The notes under the pieces are model-generated. The model did no database searches. It saw only the letters and a program-made list of their open reading frames with translations, and was not told the origin of the DNA. Shown here one piece after another: positions 25,134-37,866 of a stretch of 64,000 nucleotides of DNA (positions are counted from its first letter, which is position 1; every line of letters begins with the position of its first letter). Both the position numbers and the translations under genes were made by a program. Source of the stretch: Botrytis cinerea B05.10 (Eukaryota; Ascomycota; Leotiomycetes; Helotiales; Sclerotiniaceae). The stretch spans positions 682,001 through 746,000 of the forward strand of contig NC_037325.1 in the NCBI RefSeq assembly GCF_000143535.2, written 5' to 3'.

Positions 25134-26120
25134 ATGTCTCCAAGCCAAGACACTCGTCCATCAGACGACTCATCCCCCCCAATGTGGGAAATCAAGCCCA
25201 TCCCGGGGAAAGGGCAAGGCGTTCTCGCAACGCAGACCATCCCACCCGGAACCCTCCTCTTCCACGAAAAACCGCTCCTCACAACCGAAACCCTCACCTC
25301 CCCCGACACCACCGAGAAACAACTCGCGCAGCTTCTCCGCGGTCTCCCCAAAGAATCCCAACGTGCCTATCTCTCCCTGCACAACAATTATCCCGGCCAA
25401 GGCTCACCCCTCACAAACATCATCCGCTCCAACGCGTACCCTCTCGGCCCCTCCTCCCCCATCGGCGGCATTTTCAAAAACATTTCCCGCATCAACCATT
25501 CCTGTCTCCCCACCACCCAACACTCCTGGAATCCCAAACGTCAGGAATTCCTCGTGCACGCCGTGCGGGAAATCCAACCCGGAGAAGAAATCACAACTTC
25601 CTATCACGTGGGCGGACCCTCCTCGGAACGCAAAGCCGAATTGAAAGAATACTTCAAATTCGACTGTAGCTGTTGTCTCTGCAGTCTTCCGGCGGCAGAG
25701 CTCAAAAAATCAGACGCGCGACTCATCCGCGCGGCGGCTCTAGACCAAGCAATCGGACATGCGGAAACCGTCATGAGGAACCCGGAAAAAGTGCTCAGGT
25801 CGTGTAAGTCTCTCGAGACGATTTATCGGGAAGAGGGAATCAAGGATCAGAGGATTGGGAGGGTGTACTGGGATGCGTTCCAGATCTGTAATCGCCATGG
25901 GGATTTGGCGAGGGCGAGCGCGTTTGCGAAGAAGTATAGAGAGAGTAAGATACTAGGGGAGGGAGAGGATAGCGAGGGCGCGGTGGAAGCGTTGGTGTTT
26001 ATGAGGGATCCGAAGAAAGATGATAGTTATGGCGGGTCGCAAAGGTGGAAGAGTAAGGTTGAGGATATTCCAAAGGGGGTGAGTGACGAGGAGTTTGAGA
26101 AGTGGTTGTGGAGAGAGTAG
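25134..26120 (+). CDS. SET-domain protein (SMYD/SET5-like)
   Basis: Intronless, 328 aa. The ATG at 25134 was chosen; the 21 codons upstream in frame begin with GTG and have no resemblance. The SET core begins at IPGKGQGVLATQTIPPG. The cofactor-binding motif RINHSCLPT (NHS signature) lies near residue 122, and a catalytic-type Tyr is in TTSYHVGG. A post-SET-like cysteine cluster CSCCLC follows. Unlike SMYD proteins, no MYND finger interrupts the domain. The C-terminal ~120 residues are helical, as in fungal SET proteins. It is probably a lysine methyltransferase of a histone or non-histone substrate; the target cannot be deduced. Codon use is notably C-rich in the 5' half, unlike the AT-rich flanks. 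Confidence 0.88.
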   Translation: MSPSQDTRPSDDSSPPMWEIKPIPGKGQGVLATQTIPPGTLLFHEKPLLTTETLTSPDTTEKQLAQLLRGLPKESQRAYLSLHNNYPGQGSPLTNIIRSNAYPLGPSSPIGGIFKNISRINHSCLPTTQHSWNPKRQEFLVHAVREIQPGEEITTSYHVGGPSSERKAELKEYFKFDCSCCLCSLPAAELKKSDARLIRAAALDQAIGHAETVMRNPEKVLRSCKSLETIYREEGIKDQRIGRVYWDAFQICNRHGDLARASAFAKKYRESKILGEGEDSEGAVEALVFMRDPKKDDSYGGSQRWKSKVEDIPKGVSDEEFEKWLWRE

Positions 26121-26649
26121 ATGTTTGGTCTGGATCGTGGTTCTTTTCGGCTGGGTTGGAGTTTCCTTTGGTGTTACGGATGCTTTTGGGTAACGATAGA
26201 TCTGGGACATAGATCTATCTGGGTTTGGATCCGCATCAAAAGATGCCGTGTTTTCGTATCCGGATTATATATTCCATATATCTCACATATATATATAAAT
26301 ATACTCCCATCAAGTAAACACCAGAATATACAGACATAAATGCATCGAAGTCGCAAGTCGCACACCAAGACAGAAGCCCAACATCATTGTGTCGCGCTCA
26401 AACCCAAGAAGCAAAACCTCAAAAATTCTGCAATCGGACATCGTAAAACGCACAGTGGACCAAAAATAAAATTCTCTAGGTATCATCAAAAACAAGCGAC
26501 GACAGCCTCAGTACCGAGTAGTCATCCATATCCATATCCATATCCATATTCATGAAGATAAAAGAACGCCTCTCACAATCTCACTCTGCCTGCCTATTGG
26601 TTCCCCAGCTTCTGACCCCACCAAGCACAAATCTCTCCACGAATTACTT

Positions 26650-26766
26650 GTATGTATGTATGTATGTATGTATGTATGTATGTATGTATGTATGTATGTA
26701 TGTATGTATGTATGTATGTATGTATGTATGTATGTATGTATGTATGTATGTATGTATGTATGTATG
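26650..26766. repeat. (TATG)n tetranucleotide array
   Basis: About 29 near-perfect copies of TATG (TGTA). All frames through it read Met-Tyr-Val-Cys repeats, which explains the spurious open frames here. Confidence 0.97.
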
Positions 26767-27139
26767 CATTTTGTGTAGATTTATTTAATTCTCGTAACTA
26801 CATGACACGAATATGGCCAATTCAACGCGAATGGATTTGCTTAACAAAGATTGATATTCGGGACAGACAATTTGGGCGAGATGTGAGATTTACTGTGCCG
26901 GATCTTGCAGAACGAGAAGGAGAAGGAGAAGGAGAAGGAGAATGGCATTTAGAGATTGTGACAAGGGATTTGGAGATTCTGATATAGTATCTTGGTAATC
27001 ACTCACTCACTCGCTCACTCACTCAACAATTGCGATTTGCGATCAGCGATCAGCGATCTACACGGCAGTACCGTATTACGCGCTCAAGATATCATCATGC
27101 CAGCACGCGCAAGACAACAAGGAACAGGAATGAAGACAA

Positions 27140-27260
27140 GTAAAGAAACTCGAGCGCAGCGAGCCAAGGGGGGTTTGGGGGCTTGCCCCCATATTGTCTT
27201 ACAAGGTGCTAATTGAAATGGAGAATGACGCTCCGCTGGCTCTCCAAGGGTTTTGGTTCG
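27140..27260. other. GC-rich patch with short perfect hairpin
   Basis: A locally G/C-rich sequence in AT-rich surroundings. At 27177-27190 it contains a six-base stem (GGGGGC/GCCCCC) with a two-base loop. The style (CGAGCGCAGCGAGCC nearby) resembles dispersed GC-rich hairpin elements seen in fungal nuclear or mitochondrial DNA, but no second copy of the whole patch was found in the window. Confidence 0.3.
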
Positions 27261-27375
27261 AGGGGGTGGCAGACTAAGGTATGAAATATGAAATACAAGT
27301 CAAGAATTTGGCGGTACCTAGTATACAGTATTTCTGCGATTTATCATACAAACATTTTTAACCATCTTATTCCAA

Positions 27376-28551
27376 CTATCTCTGCGATTTCTCCAATAAC
27401 CAAGACATGCCGTTCATACAATCCTCTATAAAGTTCTTTGTGAATTCCGCTTCGGGGAAATATGACCAAAAACCATGCGGTAAGCCTGGATATATATCTG
27501 TCTTGGTTTCAACTCCATTTTCTTTCAATATATCTTCATATATAAATCCTTCATCGCGCAGAGGGTCCATGCCGCAAATTTGGAAATATGTCGGGGGCAA
27601 GTCCTTGTGCGATTCGAATAATATTGGGGTTAATAGGTGTGTTGGTTCGCCTGCCGCATAGAGTCCTAATCTGTTAGGAATGGAATGGTATGTTTCGAGC
27701 GAGACATGAATATGACTTACTGTCGAATGTTCCTGCGATTTCTTTATTTAATAAAGGAGCATCTTTATTCTGTTCCAGACTCAAGTACGTGTCCTTGTAC
27801 TTTTCTGGTACCACTTTGCGGGTAACAACGGGAGGAATCGAGAGATAGACACCAGTCAATGGCGGAGATAATTTCTCATCTCTATATAAATGTGAGACTA
27901 TAGATGCAAAGTTGGCACCGGCTGATATTCCTCCAACTAAGAAGCCCTTGGTAGGGTTGACTCCAAGCTGTTCCAAATTCGAAGCAGTCTGTTGCATTCG
28001 TTAGTATATATCCAGGAGCGTCATGTACGATAGAACAATTACCCATTTTAAAGCATCATAAGCATCATTCACGCCTGAAGGAAATGGATATTCAGGTGCA
28101 AGTCTATAACCGACATTTATCGCCACTCCTCCCAGCTCCGTCCACTGTCTACATAGGACAGTCTCATTATCTAACCCACCTAAACAAAATCCACCTCCAT
28201 GGTAGACTACAAAGACAGGGCTGCCTCCACTAGGAGGATTCTTCGGTTTGTGAATTCTGATTCCAATAGAGAAACCATCTCGAGCTGGTATTTGTCGATC
28301 TTCTTCGATGAATGAAGCTTCGCCTAATGATGCTGTGTTGGCTGCAAGAAGTTCTTTCTTCGTCGCCAGCAGGCGTTTTCTTAGTTCGGGAACATCGGTA
28401 TTGGCGTCAATTCTCCGCTTCACCGGTGAAATCTTCAAGATCTATTTCTTTTAGTAACAAAGCACAAGTAACAAATACAGTTGTTACTATATACCTCTTC
28501 TAATTCCGCATTGATATTGGCAAGACCGAGTAGATATTCTGGAGAATGCAT
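27376..28551 (-). CDS. Alpha/beta hydrolase fold-3 (HSL-family esterase)
   Basis: Four exons (28551-28495, 28441-28043, 27988-27721, 27665-27376) encode 337 aa. The oxyanion-hole HGGG is at residues 100-103 and the nucleophile is Ser174 in GGISAGAN. The acid is probably in [10 protein letters not shown] and the catalytic His in [17 protein letters not shown], the conserved strand after HGGG, is intact. There is no signal peptide or transmembrane anchor, so a soluble cytosolic esterase or lactonase-like enzyme is likely. It is divergently placed from the N-acetyltransferase gene at 30103 with about 1.55 kb between starts, and a joint role in detoxifying an aromatic or ester compound is possible. 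Substrate unknown. Confidence 0.88.
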
Positions 28552-30102
28552 CTTGAAGGTACTGAATGTGATTGTATGGAATATGAAAATATCAACACAG
28601 ACAAGAGATATAGACTTTACGAAACCAAGGTCCCAAGGACATGGAAATCCCGACCTTATTCCTTAGCTCCATGGCTATTCCATTGGTATGAAATACTCTC
28701 CGAGCACTAACGATCTCTAACTAGAGCTAGTGGGGGCGCATCCCCACAACTTCGTGAGCATTACTACTTTGAGAAAGGTTACTTTCGACGGTGCCAAAGC
28801 CACGATCGTAATATTTTGAGAAGAGACGTAAGAATAATGAAAGATGATTCGTTCATTTGAACGAAGGATATTCATTTCGATCGAGGTGGAAAATGATGTA
28901 AGACATGGAGGGAACATAGCTTCAAAGAACCACCCTTCTTTCACCTTGAAGAATATTGCCATTGCCAATCCATGCGAGTTTAAGAAACCCATATAAAACC
29001 AGCAGTATGGATTCCATGGACATACTCCATATTGGGCATCTCGATTTGGGCCAAGGACCAAAATATATCCTTGTAATTCATGCGCGGGACAAGAATTCAG
29101 ATTTCCGAGGCATCATCCGACCGTTCCATTCCCAAACTATAGAAAGCTCGTTCCAGATTAGTACCAGATTAGTACCACCAGTCGGACTGGAAATCAGCTC
29201 CGCAAACGCGTAAGATAGAGGTAATCATGGTGACACTTGGGCAGAACCCTTCTATCGACCCTTGAAATGGAACTAGGTTACATCAGACGAGAGTTCCATG
29301 TTCGCTCATATATGGTGGCTCGAATCCAAAAGCGTTGAACACGGTGATGGCTCATTGGCTACTCGAGTCCTTGGATTCAAAGCTTCAAAGCATCCATTCC
29401 TACCGATCTGCAAGCTTCACAACGCTGCATGTGATAATAGCTGCATCCTGCGTGCTATTCGGGGAACCCAGCGGCGATTCCTGCAAGGGTGACGAGAATA
29501 TTTCTTCAGTTTGCAGATCGGAAAAGGGGTATAAGGGTTAGAGTCGCGAGAGACTTGCAAGAGATACACGCGTTTGATGCACCAATAGTTGGACGAGTAC
29601 TCTAAACTCCGAAGAAGCGAAAGATAGGTGTCTCTGATACGGAATCCGTTGGGCAGCAAAGATTTCTCTCGCTACCATCATACATACACTCGTCAATCGA
29701 TATATGATTTTCGCAATCTTACAAATACGAGACAACGGGGAGTTTGCGACGAAACGCCTGATTGTCTATGTGTAACCTTAACCTCAAGCCACATGTGGCT
29801 GGTGAGCACGTCTTTTCGGTTCCACTTTGAACAATCGACCTCACTGTCCACGATAGTATTGTTATGTACCTACTAGTCAGGTATACTCCAATGATCAAAT
29901 GGTTGATTCCCAGGTATTCATAGATAATCCGATCCGATATATTCCAAAGAGTAAGAGAATTGACTCATCCGGTGAGTTTGCTGTGCATATACATACCTAC
30001 ATTAGGCTATATAAGGTTAAGCAGTAAGTACAGGTAAGATAGGTAATCAGCTCAATCCCTAGTCAAGATACGAACACTTTTCCAAATCGACACATTTCCA
30101 AG
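28552..30102. other. Divergent intergenic region
   Basis: About 1.55 kb between two diverging enzyme genes. It includes a perfect six-base GC hairpin at 28730-28747 (GTGGGG/CCCCAC) and a TATA-like TATATAA at 30008-30014 before the acetyltransferase. Short open frames inside (for example 28956-29213) show no conserved features. Confidence 0.45.
30008..30014 (+). promoter_or_regulatory. Putative TATA box of the NAT gene
   Basis: TATATAA 89 bp upstream of the ATG at 30103. Confidence 0.35.
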
Positions 30103-31172
30103 ATGGCATCCGCATACTCACCTGAACAAATCGACCAGTACGAAGAATACATTTCTCTCCCCTCCAAATACCGACGAAGAAACAATCCCGCCCTCACTCT
30201 CGACTATCTAACCTCTCTGCACATCCATCAAATCTCCAGTATCCCCTATGAAAACCTGCTCCTCCACTACTCCCCCTCTCACTCCGTATCTCTAGACCCG
30301 CAAGCACTCTTCACAAAAATCATAACCAACGCGCGAGGACGAGGCGGCTATTGTCTAGAAGGCAGCACGTTCTTCAATCACGTGTTGCGAGCCCTAGGAT
30401 TCCAAGTATATACCGCCGGCGTCAGGATACGACGTAGATCTATACACGATGGTGTTCCGCGGGGAGATTACATCGGCTGGTAAGATGCCATTACACATAA
30501 TCCCTCCTTATCTAACCCCCAAACCCCTCGCTTACATCTCCAACCCCTCCGCCCTAACAACTCCCCAGGTTCCACATCGTAAACATAGTCACGCTCCCCT
30601 CCACCCAAAAATACATGATCGACGTAGCCTTCGGCGGCGACGGGGCCACGGTCCCCCTACCCCTCACATCCGGCCCCCCAACGCGCAATCTCGGAACCCA
30701 AGAAATGCGCCTCATATCCTCACCCATCCCCCAACAAGTCGACCAGTCCAAGCCACTCTGGATCTATCAATACCGCAATCATCCCAGCAAAGAGTGGAAT
30801 TCCTTCTACGCATTCTCCGAACATGAATTCCTGCACGAGGATTTCGAAATCATGAATTATTACGTGAGTACCAGCCTGAGCGAGCGCAATTTCCAGACGA
30901 AGAATGTGTTGATTGTGAGGTTTGTGAGAGGGGAGGATGAGGAGGGACAGCAAAAGATTGTGGGGAAGAGAATGTTGCTTAATGGGGAGGTGAAGCAGAA
31001 TATGGGGGGGAAGACACAGTTGGTGAAGGTTTGTGAGAGTGAAAGTGAGAGAGTGGAAGTTCTCAGGGAGTTTTTTGGGATCACGTTGACGGAGGAGGAG
31101 ATTGGGGGTGTGAGGGGACGGAATGTCGAGTTGGGAGGCTCTCGAGCGTCTGTGGAACGGTTGGAGGTTTGA
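30103..31172 (+). CDS. Arylamine N-acetyltransferase (NAT family)
   Basis: Two exons (30103-30479, 30569-31172), 326 aa. All three catalytic residues are visible: Cys84 in RGRGGYCLEGST, His128 in WFHIVNIV immediately after the intron, and Asp144 in YMIDVAFGGDG. The N-terminal helical part and LDYLTSLHIHQISSIPYENL are typical of the family. Fungal NATs acetylate or malonylate arylamines; in Fusarium the FDB2 enzyme N-malonylates 2-aminophenol from plant benzoxazolinones. Acyl-donor choice here cannot be deduced. It converges on a Zn(2)Cys(6) regulator with about 440 bp between stops, and diverges from an esterase gene, so a small detoxification group is plausible. Cytosolic, no signal peptide. 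Confidence 0.93.
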
Positions 31173-31609
31173 ATAGAAATAACAAATACAGTGATGCAGA
31201 ACACGATAACATACCTCTAGAATCCCCTGCTATAAATGAGAAAACGATCGTTAAGTAGTGAAACTTCACACTACCTGTAATCACAGCTTGCATCTCAACC
31301 CCAGCATTTCTATACTCTCCGCTACTACAACACCCATCATATTCACCAACAAGAACTGCGCATACAATACCCAAGCTCGAAGGAGTGGAAATCTTGTCTA
31401 ATATTTGGAGATTCCTAAGTATGTATATATACATGTATTAATTATACAAGTTTCCTTCGCATTCAATCAAAACACTATCCACTAGAGTGCCGCGGATCCT
31501 GACCAGCATTTTGATAATTACTATCCCACTAAATCGTGTGTTCGTTAGCAGGTGTCTATCGAGAGGAAACCTATATCCTAGAAAACAAATATTGCAAAAA
31601 CAGAACAAA
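31173..31609. other. Convergent 3' intergenic region
   Basis: 437 bp between the stop codons of the NAT gene and the Zn(2)Cys(6) gene. Would hold both terminators; nothing else seen. Confidence 0.5.
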
Positions 31610-34317
31610 TCAACTCACAGGTGCACCATTTAACAAATCATTTAATAACACATTATCCTGCACTTCATTCTCCACATCTCTCCGCGGGACATTCAACACC
31701 AATGGATCTATCGTAAATCGTATCATTTCTGGATCAAAAACCCAATTCGCATTCGAATCCGTAGATTTTGAGTTGCGATACGGATATGTTGTATTGGAAG
31801 TCGAAGATTCTGAAGAAGGTGTATTTCCAGTTTGAGGCCAACTAAAGTCAGTATCCATTGTTTCACTTCCTGAGTCCCCTTGCTGATTTAATTTTGGAGG
31901 GAAGTTTGCTGTGGAAGGCCAAGCAGGTGCTATTTTTGAGATGACATCGAATGGTGTTTGTTGTGTGGCTTGAGGGGGTGTATTGATGGACATGGCTCCT
32001 GTTTGACCGGTATCAATGGAGCTACGCGAAGAACTAACTTTTGGAACTTTCCGTCGGTAGGAATGGGGGAAAACGCAAAGGCCTGGGTCGTCTACGTCTG
32101 GCGAGTTATGCAAGTCATAAATACTGTTTGCCATATTATTGCGATCGACTCTCTGTGTTTTCATCTCAAGTTCAAGTTGAGCAGTAAAGTGTTTTGCAAT
32201 GATGTGCTTTTTTCCAACAGCCTTCATAGCTGACAGCATAAATTCCAAATTGCTGGAACTTTGTGGATTTGGCCTGTCTTTCTTTGTATCCTGGAGGATA
32301 ACACCAGAAGCAACATAAAGACAGAAGCCTATCCATGAAGTCATCTATTTGACATTAAATCTCACACGCGGAAGGTTCATTCACAAGAGAACATACCTTG
32401 GATGCATCTAGGTGACTGATAAGGCGCATCAGGTTCGTTATTTCTTCGGCCGCCATCAAACTTCTCGCTTCGCTTTGGCTTACAACTGATTGGCTAATAT
32501 TTTCCCGCTCAGCAGTCAAGGCTGCTCCTTGATGTAGACAGCTAATTCATGGTCAGAAGTAATAACGTTATCTAGCGTTGTACTTACATCGTTGCACAAT
32601 GTATGTTCATATGGAAAAAGACGATGTTTGGATCTCTTAGTCCAGCAGGTAGTCTGAGGTGATCAGGCAGAAACATAAATGTATTAGACAGTATATTGTC
32701 CATTTTCCTATGGGTCTTCCAGAATTCACCATTGGCGAAATCGTTGGCACCGTCGTCTGGACCACTCTTCTGTATGTGATGGGCATTGCGACCGAACAGA
32801 CATGCTGACAGTATAACTCCAGCAAAAGCTGATATCGTAGAAGCACCCTCGGGAGTTAATGCCGCAGCTAACGAGCATGTGTTCTCTTCCACTCCTGAAT
32901 CAAATGCATCATTGGAACATGGTAGGTTGGTATCGATCTACAAGTATTAGTCTCATGCTTCATCAACGAAATCCATTCCTACCTTGTCCTCATCAAACAT
33001 CATTGGCCATCCGGTAGCACAACTAGACCATCTGTCACCATAGTAGGATGCCCAGAATGTTCTTCGACGCTCCTCTAGTTCGATCCAATCTTTTGATGTA
33101 GGTAGTAATTTCTTTCCTCCAAAAGGCCCCTCTGCATCAAGCCTTTGCAGTGAAAGCATGTGGCATAATCGTGCGCTAGGTTGTGAGTATGAGATTTTGA
33201 GGTGCATTGTAAAACTTACCATCTTCCAGTACTCATCCACGCTCGACTAAAATAGGCGTTTGTGGCCTCGTAGTTACTGATGAGCGCCCAAGCTTGAACA
33301 AGTTGTATGCACATCAAAGCCTGTCCTTGTCCCTAAATCACATCAAAATCAAGAAAGTAAAACCATTCTTTGGAAGACAAACCTTCATCTCTGTAATCTC
33401 AGCGTATCTTCTGGTCCTCTCGTAGAAGATTTCAGCATAACTCTGGTAGTTGTCCGAAATTGCTGTTCCTGTTAGCTTCCGTGGCGCCAAAGGGGGGCAC
33501 ATTCATACATGCTGCTACCATCATCATAGCATATCGCAAAGCAATCGGCGGTCTATAGTTTGTTGGCATATTCAGAGCGGCATAGAACCGGCCCTTATGT
33601 ATCATAGGCAAAGTTGGATGAAATCTCTCGAAATATAATTGGTATCTGCTCCATCAGTACATGTACATTCTTTGCACTAAGAATCCAAACATACAATTCA
33701 TCCATCAGATTATCGGGAGGCAGAGGTTCTTGTAGTCCTAAACTTATGACGTCTTGGGAAAAGTAGTCTCCAGCTGGTACCGAAGATCCAGTCCCGACAT
33801 TTCCACTCAAGATGTCATATCCTATGTTTTGCATTCCCTCATTGGTGAAATTCAACTCCATATCCATATTCGTAGCACTCCAATCCGGGCCTGGGTTTGC
33901 GTTTGCATTTGTATGTGCGTTTACACTCCCAGTGCCACTCGCATTCGCATTTATATTTACGTTCATCTCAATCGCATTATTCGCATTATTCGCAGCGAGT
34001 TGTTGCGTCTCTGCCACGAGCTGGGTTTCCACTTGTGCCAATCTAGCTTCCAGTTCTTTCATATTTCTCCTCTTTGTACCTATATTCCTCCTCCTCTCGG
34101 GATATTCGCACTCGTGTCTTAACCTGCTACATGTCCCGCACTTGGGCTTGACCCGATCGCATTTCAATTTCCTCCGTCTGCACGATACACATGATATTGT
34201 TTTCTCGGCGCCTTTCTCCTTGACCTCTCCCGATGTATTGTTGGCAGGGTTATTTTGCGATGCGGCGGTATCGGTTGTAGATGAGGCTGATGCCTCTTGC
34301 TCCGGGGAAGTCGACAT
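31610..34317 (-). CDS. Zn(2)Cys(6) transcription factor with fungal_trans domain
   Basis: Eight exons by my model: 34317-33695, 33645-33509, 33462-33383, 33332-33220, 33175-32983, 32937-32588, 32541-32397 and 32344-31610, giving 791 aa. The binuclear cluster CVSCRRRKLKC...CGTC...C sits at about residues 43-70, preceded by a Ser/Thr/Ala-rich tail and followed by a coiled coil (KELEARLAQVETQL). The fungal_trans middle region includes YFERFHPTLPMIHKGRFYAAL and the typical EERRRTFWASYYGDRW. Nuclear regulator, probably of the neighbouring NAT/esterase genes (inference from position). The last exon ends CCT GTGAGT TGA, so the stop could lie inside a further intron, adding a few codons. Confidence 0.87.
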
Positions 34318-36728
34318 GGCAAAGGCTTGATGATTGATATAGAGAGAGATGGGGGGTGAGGGGGGGGAGGGAAGAGTGTGTGAGAGTGAGAGACAAAGAA
34401 AGGACGAGATAGACAAATTACCCGCAGATTGGTATCAAGTTAAGAACAGAAGATGCATTTGGCATAACAACAGCAGCAGCATTGAAGGTCAAACTCCTTT
34501 GCCGTGAACCTTAAAACATATCGTTGGGTGAATGGCTAGCTAGATTCGACAAGTGATATTAAGTAAGCCTTTTTTCACGTCAATGACAGAGAGAATTAAG
34601 GTTTCTCTGATCCCAAGCATCCTTGTTGGATTTATGCAAATCCTTGTTGGACGACGAATTTCGATTGACGCCTTGGACTGCTTGGGTGCCTGGCAATCGT
34701 AACCTCTCAGCATCAATCATCAATGGGCACAATCCAATCCTGGGAAGATTCATAAGCATCACGTGATTTTGTTGCACGTCTCACTCGAGATGAATAGGCT
34801 ATTTGGGGAAAAGTCTGAAGATTCCAATCTTATCGTCTGCAAAGGCTATAAATGCTGGAATGTGATTGGGATACTTTACTCAACCTCCATTGATACCCAC
34901 AGTATAGCCAATACGGCTAGCCTCCCGTTAATGTGGGATGGATATGCTCGTCCTCTAACTTGTCTTGTTCGAGCTCTGGGCCGGCTCAATTTCCACAAAA
35001 TCTCATTCGCATTCGTGTATTTCATGCAAGTTTGCCTTGCTGACTTCTTACCAGTGTTGGTGTTGAACACGGCACACGATAGACATGGCGAGAGAGAGAT
35101 GACAGTTATTGGGAGCCCTCTATCTTTGTATACCTCTTTACACACCTTACTAGGTATGTGAAGATGTCAATATGAAGGAAACAGATGTACTTCTACCCAG
35201 TAGCTATGTTTCGTTGAGCCCTTAGATATCAGTCACTTCGCTGGAGTCTGGGTCTAGAACTATTCATAAGCAACCCCTACATCTATCTATCTAATCCAAT
35301 CTAGCCATCGCCTTCTCTCCACCTTCTCTCTATCGCAGTCTACCATGATAGCACTAGAGATAACACCGAATTCTTGACATTGCCATGTTTACCAGAAGCG
35401 AATTCTGGGCATTGCAATGTCATTTGGTTCACAGTATGAACGACTTGAAGCTGCTTTTCCTTTGGAGCTATAGGTGGATAATTCCCAATGATCTTTGCAT
35501 TTCAGGGAAATGTCGTCTGTTTTGGTTCGCGGAGTCTCTCGATCACGGCTCATTCCAAGGCCACTCGCTACATGCTGATTGGCCATCGTCAGAGTAAGGA
35601 AGTTCGATCAAGCTGATATACCTTGAACGATATATACAACGCCGGTAAGACCATGCAAGTAAGACCAAAGATAGTGGGGGAAATTCTAAAATACACGCTG
35701 AGGCCGATGATCTGAAATTCTCATTCCCACGAATGAATGAATTCTGGTTATACCAAGGAGTCTTTTGCGAAGCACATCAGCCAATTTTACAAGCATGGTC
35801 ACAAATTGAATTCTACAAAAGTTACTTGCATTTTCAATGTCTCTCTTTATGTTCAATTGCGAGACGTCGGAATGATTAGCGGACAATTCATATCCAAAGC
35901 AGTGTGCTATTATATTTCCAAAGGGCGCAACGTTAGAATCCCCGCCAAACTCATTTTTTCATCTAACTCGAGTGTGAGGCAATAGATTCTAGAAAACAAG
36001 ACGAGATCCGGAACAATAATCCTTAAGATGATAAATCGACAGCACCAAACCACAGTGAGAGAAGATATTCAGAACAAGCAATCCATCATAATGCCCTCGA
36101 CCTCTCGACTCTTCCCATTTTCATCCACCACGAGAGAAAAGCCGATCAACAAGCACCCACACCCTCAACCACAACAACCCATACGAGCAGCTCCCAAGAC
36201 GAAACCACCAGAAATATAAGTGCCAACAGCTCTGATTTTAAACTCAGGGATTTTGCAGCTACCCAAGTACTGCCAGGATTGTCATCTAGGTCTATCCCGT
36301 CCATCGATTGATATTACATTCTACTATCCCATACCTACCTACCTATCTATGTCATACCCTCCCATAACCAGTTCTTCCCTTCAAACCTTTAATACCACAG
36401 CTTCCTACCTATCCAACTCAATTCACTCCCTACCACTAATTCACCACACCCACATCCCTCCCTCATACATCTCCATCTCTACATTCCGCTCCGCACTTTA
36501 CCATGACTAATTCCTTTTCTCAATTTCCTCGCTTCCACCCCCCAAACTCGATCCTCTCTCCTTTCTCCAAGTACAGTCCCCTTCCCCCTTCCAGCCCTTC
36601 CAGCCCCTCTCCTCCATCCCTCCCTCATCCACCCAACCACTATCAAACATCGCCCACCTTTACCCCAACCCAGAAACTTCCAAACCCACAAATCCAATTC
36701 CAAATCCGCATCCAAACAACCACATATC

Positions 36729-36765
36729 ACCATCACCATCACCATCACCATCACCATCATCAACC
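36729..36765. repeat. (CATCAC)n hexamer array
   Basis: About six CATCAC units. It encodes a poly-His run in one plus frame, inside an otherwise low-complexity open frame. Confidence 0.85.
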
Positions 36766-37866
36766 CAACCAATTTCCACAGAATATTCCCACAATTCATA
36801 GTGTGTAAAATTCCTTCCCAAATGCTAAAATCTCCCAATACCGATCCCGACACCAAGCCGCCAACCTCATTTCACTCACTCACTCACTCACTCACTCACT
36901 ACATCCAACCCCAACACTAATCTAATGCCATCCTTGTGCATTCCCCGAAACCCTTGGAATTTCATCCATACCTATACACATACACAAATACATACCATAC
37001 ATACATATATAAATATATACATAAATATGCATATCCACATACCCGCCCACGAACAAAAAAGACTCCGTCACACCAATCCAACCCAGTTTCAAGAGCCGAG
37101 CCGAGAGCCAAGCCAAGCCCCGCCGAGCCGTTCGTTGGTCCAGAAACAAAAACAGAAACACTCCACACAATTTAGAAACACCCAACACTTCTCACTCACT
37201 CACTAAAAGTCACAAGATAAGAAAGGATAACATCATCACTATACCCAAAACAAAAAACAAAAACAAAAACAAAACAATGAAATCACAATCAGGAAGTAAA
37301 ATCAAATGGGCAATAAAAGATATCTCTCTCCATTTCTTCATTATCTATCTCCCATCCCATCCTATCACGTCATTCCATTCCATCCATCTCATGGCATACA
37401 CGTACCACGCACTCCCCAACCAACCCATCTCCATCCACTCCAAAATTCCCATCCTACCCTACCCTACCACCCCCAAAAGCAACTATAAAACAAAATCCTC
37501 TCATCCATCATCATCACATCATATAAAAGAAAAGAAAAAATCGGATCATCTCAAGCCCCGAAGAATTCCTCCTATAATCCAATTTTTTTTCCCAATCCAT
37601 ATCCTAACACCACCAAATCCTCTCCACAGCCCCTTGAAGGGAGAGGGGGAGAAAAAGAGAATAACGACCGAAGGACAAAGATTCGAGTCGTGAAGAAATG
37701 AAATAAAGAGAAAAAAATATATCCATGGATAACAAAAGGGGTATGTGTGTTATAGTAACCAGAAAAACGATTCCGCCGTGCTCAAAATGCGCTAACCTCG
37801 CGCTGAAAATATGGTACAATAAATAATGAAATGTCCATCTCGTGAAGAATCGATCATGAAATGTGA

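Larger units (their letters stand above)
26121..27375. other. Intergenic with several microsatellites
   Basis: Holds ATCCAT units (about 26524-26550), a long TATG array, GGAGAA units (about 26917-26941), an ACTC run near 27000 and a GC-rich hairpin-bearing patch (27140-27260). Open frames across the arrays are artefacts. Confidence 0.6.

Noticed and set aside
26552..26987. Open frames with Met-Tyr-Val-Cys repeats
   Set aside because: Produced by the (TATG)n array, and the sequence after it has no domain.
36503..36808. 101-aa poly-His/Pro-rich protein
   Set aside because: Low-complexity frame through a CATCAC array in a G-poor region; no conserved segment or clear gene structure.
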